A model generated the notes under the pieces. It was given only the letters and a program-made list of their open reading frames with translations, ran no database searches and was not told where the DNA came from. This document shows, in pieces, positions 52,601 through 62,100 of a DNA stretch of 64,000 nucleotides (the first letter of the stretch is position 1; the number at the start of each line of letters is the position of its first letter). The stretch is from Macrostomum hystrix (taxonomy: Eukaryota > Platyhelminthes > Macrostomidae). A program made the translations under genes and the position numbers. The stretch is taken from the NCBI GenBank assembly GCA_950097015.1, contig CATNEN010000005.1:2409501-2473500 (forward strand), given 5' to 3'.

Positions 52601-55600
52601 ACGAAAATTCAAATCCCATTCTGAGGACCTGAGACGATTAATATCCCAAATAAAATGCGCAATCTGAATCCCATTCTGAGGACCTGGGAAGACAAAATCC
52701 CAATCCCAGTCAGAGGATTTGGGAAGACTAAAATCCCAATCCCAGTCAGAGGATTTGGGAAGACTAAAATCCCAATCCCAGCATGAGGTTTTGGGACGAA
52801 TAAAATAATAATTTCAGCATGAGGATGAGGTTGGATAGAAAATCCTAATTCCATCCAAAGGAAATGGAATAATTATCAAATTTCTATCTGGAGTTTTTAG
52901 GATGACATTCCAAGGATTTACGAGGACATAGAATCCCACTGCCAGCCTGAGGATTTGGGAAGATAAAAAACTACTTCGGATTACTTCGGAATTTAAGCAG
53001 GGCGGCAGGAAAATCAAACAAACTCACTTCTCAATAGGCGAAGGAGCGCCCAAAAAGATGGCCTGCTGAGGCTTACTAATTCGCACCAGAATAAACTGAC
53101 AGGCGTTCAACTCGGAGGTCCAGGAGGTCAGCAGGGCTTGGATCTTCTCCCGCAGGTGAGCCTCGCAACGTCGACGCAGATTGGCGCCCGCAGATTTGGG
53201 ACCGCCCGCTCCGCCAGACTGGGAATCCCTGGCGCTCTGCAGGCCGCCCTGACGCTTGCGCACAGCGTACTGGTGAAAGGTTTTGTGCAGCTTCGGCCGG
53301 CCGGATTCGTCGAATATGGCGCCGGCGAAGTGACCGCCAGCCAGCATTAGGACGGCCCACTTCAGCATTCTGGGCAGGCTGGCAGCCCTGCTCAGTAGCG
53401 CCTCTTCGCTGGGCGCAGGCAGGTCGAACAGGCAGCGGGCCAGGCTCACGTACTCGCGATCCTTGTTCAGGAAGAATAGTCGGCCGGATTGGCTGAGCAG
53501 CTGGTGCCGCGACAGAGACGAGAAGCTGCTGCTGGTGTCTGGAGATTGCTACAAAGCAACGCAGAAGCGCTAACTTAGCTGCAGAACCCAAGCTACACGA
53601 TTCGCCTGATAATCCACTTTACCTGATCCTTCAGGGTCTCGACTTTTCCCACTTCCCCTGATCCTTCAGGGTCTCGACTTTTCCCACTTCCCCTGATCCT
53701 TCAGGGTCTCGACTTTTCCCACTTCCCCTGATCCTTCAGGGTCTCGACTTTTCCCACTTCCCCTGATCCTTCAGGTCTCGACTTTTCCCACTTCCCCTGA
53801 TCCTTCAGGTCTCGACTTTTCCCACTTCCCCTGATCCTTCAGGTCTCGACTTTTCCCACTTCCCCTGATCCTTCAGGTCTCGACTTTTCCCACTTCCCCT
53901 GATCCTTCAGGTCTCGACTTTTCCCACTTCCCCTGATCCTTCAGGTCTCGACTTTTCCCACTTCCCCTGATCCTTCAGGGTCTCGACTTTTCCCACTTCC
54001 CCTGATCCTTCAGGGTCTCGACTTTTCCCACTTCCCCTGATCCTTCAGGGTCTCGACTTTTCCCACTTCCCCTGATCCTACAGGGTCTCGACTACTATCT
54101 ACCTTTCTTGATCCTTCAGGGTCTCGACTTCTCCACTTCTTCTGAATCCCCAGGGCCTTACCAATGTGCCTTCGTCTTCTTCCTCATCCGACGAAGAAGT
54201 GGTTTCGTCATTTTCATCTTCGCCAGAGAGACTGGACAAATCAGACGAAGCTAGCGAGCCTTCAACCCCTGGTCCACCGCCGGCCCTGCCTCCTTGAATA
54301 ATTGTGGCGAAATCAGCTTCGCTGACGCACTCCTGTTGCTTAGCAATGCGGCGCCGATTGTACAGGTGCCAGTCGGAGCGGAAATGCTCGCGCTGCTCAA
54401 CGCAGCTAGTAAACTGCTCACCACATGTGGTGCATTGGAATGAGTCTAGAGGCTGCTGTTGCTGCTGGCTAGAATCGCTACTGGGGACACTCGATGGCTG
54501 TTGCTGATCCTGCAGGTGTCAATGAGGATAAGCTAGGTGGTGATTGATTGACAAGGGGGAATGACCTATTGACAGTTAGGCGACAGGCTAATGACAAATA
54601 GGTCAAGAGGTAATGACCGATTGATATGACAGTAAGGTGAAGGGCTAATGACCGATTGATGTGACAGTAGGGTGAAGGGCTAATGACCGATTGATGTGAC
54701 AGTAAGGTGAAGGGCTAATGACCGATTGATGTGACAGTAGGGTGAAGGGCTAATGACCGATTGATGTGACAGTAGGGTGAAGGGCTAATGACCGATTGAT
54801 GTGACAGTAGGGTGAAGGGCTAATGACCGATTGATGTGACAGTAGGGTGAAGGGCTAATGACCGATTGATGTGACAGTAGGGTGAAGGGCTAATGACCGA
54901 TTGACGTGACAGTAAGGTGAATGACTAATGACCGATTGATGTGACAGTAGGGTGAAGGGCTAATGACCGATTGATGTGACAGTAAGGTGAAAGGCTAATG
55001 ACCGATTGGCGTGACAGTAAGGTGAAGGGCTACTGACCGATTGACGTGACAGTAAGGTGAATGACTAATGACCGATTGATGTGACAGTAAGGTGAAGGGC
55101 TAATGACCGATTGATGTGACAGTAAGGTGAAGGGCTAATGACCGATTGATGTGACAGTAAGGTGAAGGGCTAATGACCGATTGATGTGACAGTAGGGTGA
55201 AGGGCTAATGACCGATTGATGTGACAGTAGGGTGAAGGGCTAATGACCGATTGATGTGACAGTAGGGTGAAGGGCTAATGACCGATTGATGTGACAGTAG
55301 GGTGAAGGGCTAATGACCGATTGACGTGACAGTAAGGTGAATGACTAATGACCGATTGATGTGACAGTAGGGTGAAGGGCTAATGACCGATTGATGTGAC
55401 AGTAAGGTGAAAGGCTAATGACCGATTGGCGTGACAGTAAGGTGAAGGGCTACTGACCGATTGACGTGACAGTAAGGTGAATGACTAATGACCGATTGAT
55501 GTGACAGTAAGGTGAAGGGCTAATGACCGATTGATGTGACAGTAAGGTGAAGGGCTAATGACCGATTGATGTGACAGTAAGGTGAAGGGCTAATGACCGA

Positions 55601-56160
55601 TTGATGTGACAGTAGGGTGAAGGGCTAATGACCGATTGATGTGACAGTAGGGTGAAGGGCTAATGACCGATTGATGTGACAGTAAGGTGAAAGGCTAATG
55701 ACCGATTGGCGTGACAGTAAGGTGAAGGGCTACTGACCTATCGCAATGACAGGTGACAGGGTAATGACCGATTTAAATGACTGTTAGGTGAAGTGGGTAT
55801 AACGGTGACTTAAAGAGTTAATGACGGATTGATTATTGAGATGACGAGTTTAGTACGGGCAATAACAGGTAAATGAGCATTAGATCCGTGCCTTACCTGC
55901 GGCGGTAGCGATTTATTCGGTTGGTCTGTTTCAGAGGCCGCCGACGATGTAGTCCTCAGCCTGGCAACACCGTCAGCATCGTGATAGAGCAGTCGCAGGC
56001 CGGTGAGCAGTTCTGTGCTCTGTTTGAAATTGCACAACGGCACAGTGCCGCAGGTGCGCTGACAGTGGCGAGGAACCAGGCCGTCAAGGCGAACGCGAGA
56101 GGACGCAGATGACTGCTGCTGCTGCTTCTGCTGCTGTGGTGATAGCTGAGTTGAATTCAT
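49681..56160 (-). CDS. ANKZF1: ANKZF1 / Vms1 peptidyl-tRNA hydrolase of ribosome quality control, complete
   Basis: Releases stalled nascent chains from 60S ribosomes by cleaving peptidyl-tRNA, working with p97/VCP. Exons (minus strand): 56160-55897, 54509-54162, 53548-53028, 52393-51898, 51200-50649, 49920-49681; 2,421 nt, 806 residues (human protein 726). All junctions are GT-AG and in phase. Visible in order: a C2H2 finger, C-x2-C-x12-H-x5-H (residues 114-136, with DWHLYN); an acidic stretch; the VLRF1 domain with GGHFAGAIFD (275-284), HKTFHQYAV and the catalytic GGLQ whose Gln is residue 308; DPRVRRIP-STRRPTHNEL after the exon 3/4 junction; ankyrin repeats (about 565-660; ATLLHLAA, LLEAGADP); a charged coiled coil (about 685-727); a degenerate VCP-interacting motif (732-742); and a C-terminal zinc knuckle with CFLC and FC-STAC (767-792). 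Introns 1, 2, 3 and 5 hold minisatellites; intron 4 holds SINE-like sequence. Confidence 0.95.
50055..50570. repeat. 38-bp minisatellite in ANKZF1 intron 5
   Basis: About 13 copies of a 38-bp unit containing tggctatccaatggtcattc followed by agtagggggtagtggctg. Variants are aggggg/agaggg/aagggg and tggct/tgact. One copy near 50,400 lacks four bases. It lies within the intron 49,921-50,648. Confidence 0.95.
51215..51300 (+). mobile_element. tRNA-like fragment in ANKZF1 intron 4
   Basis: The segment aggtcgggggttcgaatcac has a B-box/T-arm signature (GGTTCGAATC), with a possible D-arm remnant (tgtggtgaactattagtc) upstream. It does not form a complete cloverleaf by eye. Probably an old SINE head, separate from the neighbouring one at 51,375. 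Confidence 0.4.
51375..51725 (+). mobile_element. tRNA-derived SINE-like element in ANKZF1 intron 4
   Basis: The head has an A-box-like tggtagagcggtctaacgcg and a B-box-like agttcgattccgcag at tRNA-like spacing. It is followed by about 240 bases of non-tRNA body and ends in an ATT-type simple repeat (attattattactattattaa, about 51,700). The T-arm stem does not pair, so it is not a functional tRNA. Head, body and simple-repeat tail together are the SINE layout. Target-site duplications were not identified. Confidence 0.6.
52420..53000. repeat. Degenerate repeat of about 36 bp in ANKZF1 intron 3
   Basis: Imperfect repeats built on gaggatttgggaagactaaa and atcccaatcccag. Three or four copies between 52,660 and 52,800 are nearly regular; the flanking ones are strongly diverged. 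It fills the intron 52,394-53,027. This is the most eroded array in the gene cluster. Confidence 0.8.
53614..54150. repeat. 35/34-bp minisatellite in ANKZF1 intron 2
   Basis: About 15 copies of a unit with tgatccttcagggtctcgac and ttttcccacttcccc. Copies come in a 35-bp form (caggg) at both ends and a 34-bp form (cagg) in a central block of about six (53,760-53,970). The plus strand is pyrimidine-rich. It lies in the intron 53,549-54,161. Confidence 0.95.
54545..55830. repeat. 35-bp minisatellite with 420-bp higher-order repeat in ANKZF1 intron 1
   Basis: About 36 copies of a 35-bp unit with taatgaccgattgatgtgac and agtaggg/aagggtgaagggc. The stretch around 54,781-55,260 recurs at 55,201-55,680 with the same variant order, an offset of exactly 420 bp (12 units). 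For example, the variants gacgtgacagtaaggtgaat and gattggcgtgac recur at that spacing. It lies in the intron 54,510-55,896. Confidence 0.95.
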
Positions 56161-56225
56161 AGCCGTGTGGAATCAATCAGGTCTGTTTTAAATAATACAC
56201 TGAAAAAAATAAAACTTATAAAATA
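56161..56225 (-). promoter_or_regulatory. Strong 3' splice acceptor upstream of ANKZF1 start
   Basis: The minus strand reads agttttatttttttcag ending at 56,200, a near-ideal acceptor, 39 bases before the ATG at 56,160. A second, weaker AAAACAG lies closer. No upstream exon is evident, so this is either the end of a 5' UTR intron or a spliced-leader trans-splice site. Confidence 0.5.
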
Positions 56226-56353
56226 GAAAAATTGACTATAACAATCAAAATGCTGTTAAATTTGATGCTAATTTGGAAAATTGTGACACTGTTCATTAAA
56301 AGTTAAAAGACAGTTTAACTACCCGACAGAATTAGTGATGATGATTAAGACTA

Positions 56354-57232
56354 TGATGGGAAAGTCTAGATAAGAGGATGGGAAAGTCTAGTTGAGAGGA
56401 TGGGAAAGTCTAGATAAGAGGATGGGAAAGTCCAGTTGAGAGGATGGGAAAGTCCAGTTGAGAGGATGGGAAAGTCCAGTTGAGAGGATGGGAAAGTCTA
56501 GTTGAGAGGATGGGAAAGTCCAGTTGAGAGGATGGGAAAGTCCAGTTGAGAGGATGGGAAAGTCTAGATAAGAGGATGGGAAAGTCCAGTTGAGAGGATG
56601 GGAAAGTCCAGTTGAGAGGATGGGAAAGTCTAGTTGAGAGGATGGGAAAGTCTAGATAAGAGGATGGGAAAGTCCAGTTGAGAGGATGGGAAAGTCCAGT
56701 TGAGAGGATGGGAAAGTCCAGTTGAGAGGATGGGAAAGTCTAGATAAGAGGATGGGAAAGTCCAGTTGAGAGGATGGGAAAGTCTAGATAAGAGGATGGG
56801 AAAGTCTAGATAAGAGGATGGGAAAGTCCAGTTGTGTGAATGGGAAAGTCCAGTTGAGAGGATGGGAAAGTCCAGTTGAGAGGATGGGAAAGTCCAGTTG
56901 AGAGGATGGGAAAGTCCAGTTGAGAGGATGGGAAAGTCTAGATAAGAGGATGGGAAAGTCCAGTTGTGTGGATGGGAAAGTCCAGTTGAGAGGATGGGAA
57001 AGTCCAGTTGAGAGGATGGGAAAGTCCAGTTGTGTGGATGGGAAAGTCCAGTTGAGAGGATGGGAAAGTCCAGTTGAGAGGATGGGAAAGTCCAGTTGAG
57101 AGGATGGGAAAGTCCAGTTGAGAGGAAGGGAAAGTCCAGTTGAGAGGGCGGGAAAGTCCAGTTGAGAGGATGGGAAAGTCCAGTTGAGAGGATGGGAAAG
57201 TCCAGTTGAGAGGACGGGAAAGTCCAGATAAA
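56354..57232. repeat. 22-bp intergenic minisatellite between PAXIP1 and ANKZF1
   Basis: About 40 copies of a 22-bp unit, gatgggaaagtccagttgag plus ag. Variants are ccagttgagag, ctagataagag, ctagttgagag and ccagttgtgtg. Since 22 is not a multiple of 3, all three minus-strand frames cycle through the same peptide (WTFPSSQLDFPILSTGLSHPLN-type), giving overlapping frames of 193 and 216 codons that are artefacts. Confidence 0.95.
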
Positions 57233-57896
57233 ACGGTCCCTTATGATAACTAATGTAATTAAAACTGTGAAATAATTCATAGAACAGAAAGGTTCGATTG
57301 TGAGAAAAAAATCGCAACAGCTGTTGATTTTTTTGACATATTAAATCATTCAGATTAAATTGCACAATTAAACACTAGTGCAGTTCAGTTCAAAAGCTTT
57401 AGAGAAAAACATAAATACAAGGTTTACTACAAATATTAGCATGATATAAGTAGTATAGTTTGAAAAATATACAAATATAAAATAAGAACAGAAGAGAAAA
57501 AAGTAACAAGTGTGTAGAGCTTATGACATGCCAAGCAAGGACAAAAGATGCGTGTATATGTGCTCAACTACAGAATTAATTGATCGATACGCGATTATAA
57601 AAATTAACTAACTAGTCAATTAACAGCAATGTACACAGCAACTAGAGAGTGGGTAACACAGACAACTTAGCCAAAAATGGAGCTAGACCGCACCTAAGGG
57701 TAAGTGCAAAACAAATGATTTAGTGCCAAAAATTACGACTTATATATTGAAGAATTAGGCACTTTTGTTAACAAGCTATTAATTACATTATTTTTACATA
57801 TTGAAACACCATGAATAAAAACAAAAGCAGAAGAAATATGTAATAATAAACACAAAGTTAAAGCCGATAATATAGATGGGATCAGATAATTAAACA
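57233..57896. other. Unique intergenic DNA, no gene recognised
   Basis: About 660 bases of AT-rich non-repetitive sequence between two minisatellites, upstream of ANKZF1 and downstream of PAXIP1. I see no exon, RNA gene or clear promoter motif. Confidence 0.55.
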
Positions 57897-58715
57897 GAGG
57901 CTAAGATAATAAAGGATCATGGAAACGTTGTAGAAGCTGAGGCTCTGAAGGATCAGGGACATTAGGTAGAAGCTGAGGCTCTGAAGGATCAGGGACATTA
58001 GGTAGAAGCTGAGGCTCTGAAGGATCAGGGACATTAGGTAGAAGCTGAGGCTCTGAAGGATCAGGGACATTAGGTAGAAGCTGAGGCTCCGAAGGATCAG
58101 GGACATTAGGTAGAAGCTGAGGCCCTGAAGGATCAGGGACATTAGGTAGAAGCTGAGGCCCTGAAGGATCAGGGACATTAGGTAGAAGCTGAGGCTCTGA
58201 AGGATCAGACACATTAGGTAGAAGCTGAGGCCCTGAAGGATCAGGGACATTAGGTAGAAGCTGAGGCCCTGAATGATCAGGGACATTAGGTAGAAGCTGA
58301 GGCTCTGAAGGATCAGACACATTAGGTAGAAGCTGAGGCCCTGAAGGATCAGGGACATTAGGTAGAAGCTGAGGCTCTGAAGGATCAGACACATTAGGTA
58401 GAAGCTGAGGCTCTGAAGGATCAGGGACATTAGGTAGAAGCTGAGGCTCTGAAGGATCAGGGACATTAGGTAGAAGCTGAGGCTCTGAAGGATTAGGGAC
58501 ATTAGGTAGAAGCTGAGGCTCTGAAGGATCAGACACATTAGGTAGAAGCTGAGGCTCTGAAGGATTAGGGACATTAGGTAGACGCTGAGGCCCTGAAGGA
58601 TTAGGGACATTAGGTAGAAGCTGAGGCCCTGAAGGATCAGGGACATTAGTTAGAAGCTGAGGCCCTGAAGGATTAGGGACATTAGGTAGAAGCTGAGGCC
58701 CTGAAGGATCAGGGA
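57897..58715. repeat. 36-bp intergenic minisatellite downstream of PAXIP1
   Basis: About 22 copies of a 36-bp unit with ggtagaagctgaggctctga and aggatcagggacatta. The multiple-of-three unit keeps two minus-strand frames open for 211 and 254 codons (12-residue repeats PNVPDPSEPQLL and LMSLILQSLSFY). Copy differences change residues in these frames (SEP/SGP, VPD/VSD) rather than being silent, so I regard both as non-coding. Confidence 0.95.
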
Positions 58716-58980
58716 AAAGAGGAGAATGAAAATTAATAAATGATAATTGAATAATGGTTTACAGTTTTTTACTACGCATATGCTGAAACAAATAAGACTT
58801 GACAGGTAAAGACAACAAAAGCATGTTACAATATAAAGGTGCATGCAGCAATTTCAATTGATCATAAAATCCACTATGTAGAGTACATTTTAAGACTATC
58901 TAAAGTAAATATAACAAACGCCCATAGGCAGGCACACATAGTTAAAAGAGCAAATTGAATTATGAAATAAAGCAACAGAA

Positions 58981-58986
58981 TTTATT
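58981..58986 (-). terminator. Candidate poly(A) signal of PAXIP1
   Basis: The minus strand reads AATAAA about 67 bases beyond the PAXIP1 stop codon at 59,053-59,055. Good spacing for a short 3' UTR, and it places the 36-bp array outside the transcript. Confidence 0.6.
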
Positions 58987-59052
58987 GATTAACAGTTCAA
59001 ATTGACAAGCCTTAAAAAAAGCGAAAAGCAGCTAGATTTTAAGACACACGTA

Positions 59053-59147
59053 TTAAGAAGCTGAACTTTGACCTTGTTTTGTCCCCTCAGTAGGGGCCAC
59101 CAAATCAGAATTTGCCTCGATGGTTGGCGCTAGAGACTCCATTGTTG

Positions 59148-59181
<34 letters not shown>

Positions 59182-62100
59182 GATACATGACGATGACGAT
59201 TGCATTGAAGAATCTACAATGTTTCCATTTATATTGACGGCGGTAGCCAATCTGACACTATCAATAGCATGATTGTTGCCATCGTCAACAGCCATTGGCT
59301 CCGGATTTATTGTTTGTTGGTTGCTAGGCAGTGCTTTCTCGGCGGAGTTGGCGTCACTACTGGACTCATTCGGCGGGTTTATATCAGCGACTGGCGGCTC
59401 GACTTTTTCTTCTTTGACAACTGGCGTTTGAGGCTGCGGCTCAGATTCGGCTGCGTCAGTTCCAGTTGCTGACTGCAACGACTGCGGCGGCGGAGGGGGC
59501 GGCGGTGGAACAGGTTCCGGCGACACTGGCGGCCTGATAGTGAAAGGAGTCTTGCGAAATTGCAGCTGATGCGATAGGAAATCCATGCGCTGATGCAGGA
59601 CTGCGTCTAGGATAAACGATTCGGCCTGGACAGCTGTCAATGGAGATGGTTGTAGGGAATCTAATTGAAATTTTCGATACATATTGGCTAAATATTTAAC
59701 GCAGGGATATATTTATAAACAATTTGAACTGTTTTATTTACTTATTTTGATACGAATTAGCAAATCTTTTTTAAACAAAAGTACAGCTTACGAGTATTTC
59801 CAAATATAGATGCGGACTCACTGTCTTTCAACATAACGTAATTTTTACACTACGTTATATATCGCCCATTCACTGACTTGGAAAATGTAATCATTTTTTC
59901 GATACATATCGGCTTCCTAAAAACCGGCACTTACCTAATCGGCCGTACTTGCCACGCAGCAAATAGTGCACACAGTGGCAATCCTCCTCTGTGCCAATAA
60001 ACAGATGCTTTGGCGCAGAATCGAAGCACTGATCAATGCCGGGCAGACGATCGATGATGTGTCCGCCATTCAGGTTGATCAGCTTCTTAATGAGATCATC
60101 TCGCAAGCCGACACCGCAGCCGCCGCAGGTTGGGCCCAGACAGAAAGTGTAGCCGGAGAATAGCTTGCGTTGGCGAGACAATTCTAGCACTGAGGCTAGC
60201 GAACCAATGCCTAATTGTTCTTCGGCGTTGCGATCAACTAGAGCAAACGAATCGGGTTGCAGCCAGGCCTTACTACTGGCCGATTCGTTCAACCAATCGG
60301 GTGTTGCAATCGGTACACCAGCTGATATAGCCAGTAACAGTTTAGGCGTAATAGTCAAAGACGGCGTGACCAGTATTTGACACTTCTCAGCTTCGTTGTC
60401 TTTCAATAGGCGGCCAGAGAGGCTTGTGCAGAGCTGCGCGCTAGCCGATCTATCGTCTTTAGATAGGCCGGATACTGATATTAGCAGCGGATCATCCGTG
60501 CCGCGCTGCCACACTGGAGCAGTTGGTGAATCTTGATTGCTACTATCGTTGCTACTGTTAGTAGCGGAGCCAGATTCGAGTCTGGAAATATATTCCGGGA
60601 AGAAAGTTAGTTGTGTGCTTTGTACTTTAAAACGAAGCCAAGTTTACGCTACTTAGCTACTAAGAGTAGCACCCTAGTCTATGGCATAAATTGGCGAAAA
60701 AACCTGCTTTTTGCTTTTTTTCTGGGAAGTGATCTTAATTTTAATTTATCACGAAATGAGATAACTTTTTCAATACATATAGGAAAAAACATACGAATTT
60801 CAATACATATCGGCAGGTAGGCTATGCACAAAAATCAAAATACTAACTTGATTCGTTTTACGGAAGCCTGCGAATCGGACTGCGCATCCTCCAGTTTGCG
60901 CTTTTTTTCGTTACTATTTGACGCCTTGCGATTGTCCAAAGCGGTCTGGAATTTTGACATGGACACATCAAAACAAAAAAATTATAGACGATATGAAGTA
61001 CAAATTTTCATTTTCAACTCACCTGCAACATTTCCGCGCTAACATGCACAGGTGTAGTCCATGGAGCTATAAAAATAAAAAAGAATGCATAGAAGTTATT
61101 CTGCTTTGAGAAATAATTAGGCTAATAGGATTCACAATAACCTACCCATAAGAGACTCTGCGTCTCCCTTAGCCAACGTTAAATCGCAGCTTTTCAAGTC
61201 CCATTGCGTATACCTGGCTGGTACAGGCTTAGCTAGAATGGCAAAACAGCCGCGATAGAGATCGGCTACGAATTTCGAATTTACCACCTGGTTGGTTAGG
61301 ATACAGAAAACTAAATATAAATAAACATATTGTTCATTTTATAGCAAAAATGCGTTTGTGACTACTTACAGCGATGCCAAGAGACCTTGCCTTAGAAGCA
61401 ACATCTGCGTCGCCTTTCTTGCACACCAAAACTGACACAGTAGCGCATAGAACTGGAGAATAGCGAGCTGACAAGCATTTGATCATGTAGTAGAGCTTTA
61501 GCCTCTCATCAACTGTGAAACCATGCATGGCGAAAATCTAAAACAGTATAGTGAGTACACTGCCAATAATACACTGTGAATACACAGGGTAGAATACATG
61601 ATGAGTACAGACCACAGAATACATGATGAGTACAGACCACAGAATACATGATGAGTACAGACCACAGAATACATGATGAGTACAGACCACAGAATACATG
61701 ATGAGTACAGACCACAGAATATATGATAAGTACAGACAACAGAATACATGATGAGTACAGACCACAGAATATATGATGAGTACAGACCACAGAATACATG
61801 ATGAGTACAGACCACAGAATACATGATGAGTACAGACCACAGAATACATGATGAGTACAGACCACAGAATACATGATGAGTACAGACCACAGAATACATG
61901 ATGAGTACAGACCACAGAATACATGATGAGTACAGACCACAGAATACATGATGAGTACAGACCATAGAATACATGATGAGTACAGACCATAGAATACACG
62001 ATGAGTACAGACCATAGAATATATGATGAGTACAGACCATAGAATACACGATGAGTACAGACCATAGAATATATGATGAGTACAGACCACAGAATACATG

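Noticed and set aside
56630-57365. 193- and 216-codon frames rich in WTFPSSQLDFP
   Set aside because: Products of the 22-bp minisatellite cycling through frames; intergenic.
57882-58646. 254- and 211-codon frames with 12-residue repeats
   Set aside because: Two frames of one 36-bp intergenic minisatellite; substitutions are non-silent and there is no splice or start context.
59053-59682. Independent 209-residue intronless gene
   Set aside because: The frame continues two codons upstream to a 3' splice site that joins in phase with the preceding BRCT exon, and its first 40 residues complete BRCT6 of PTIP.
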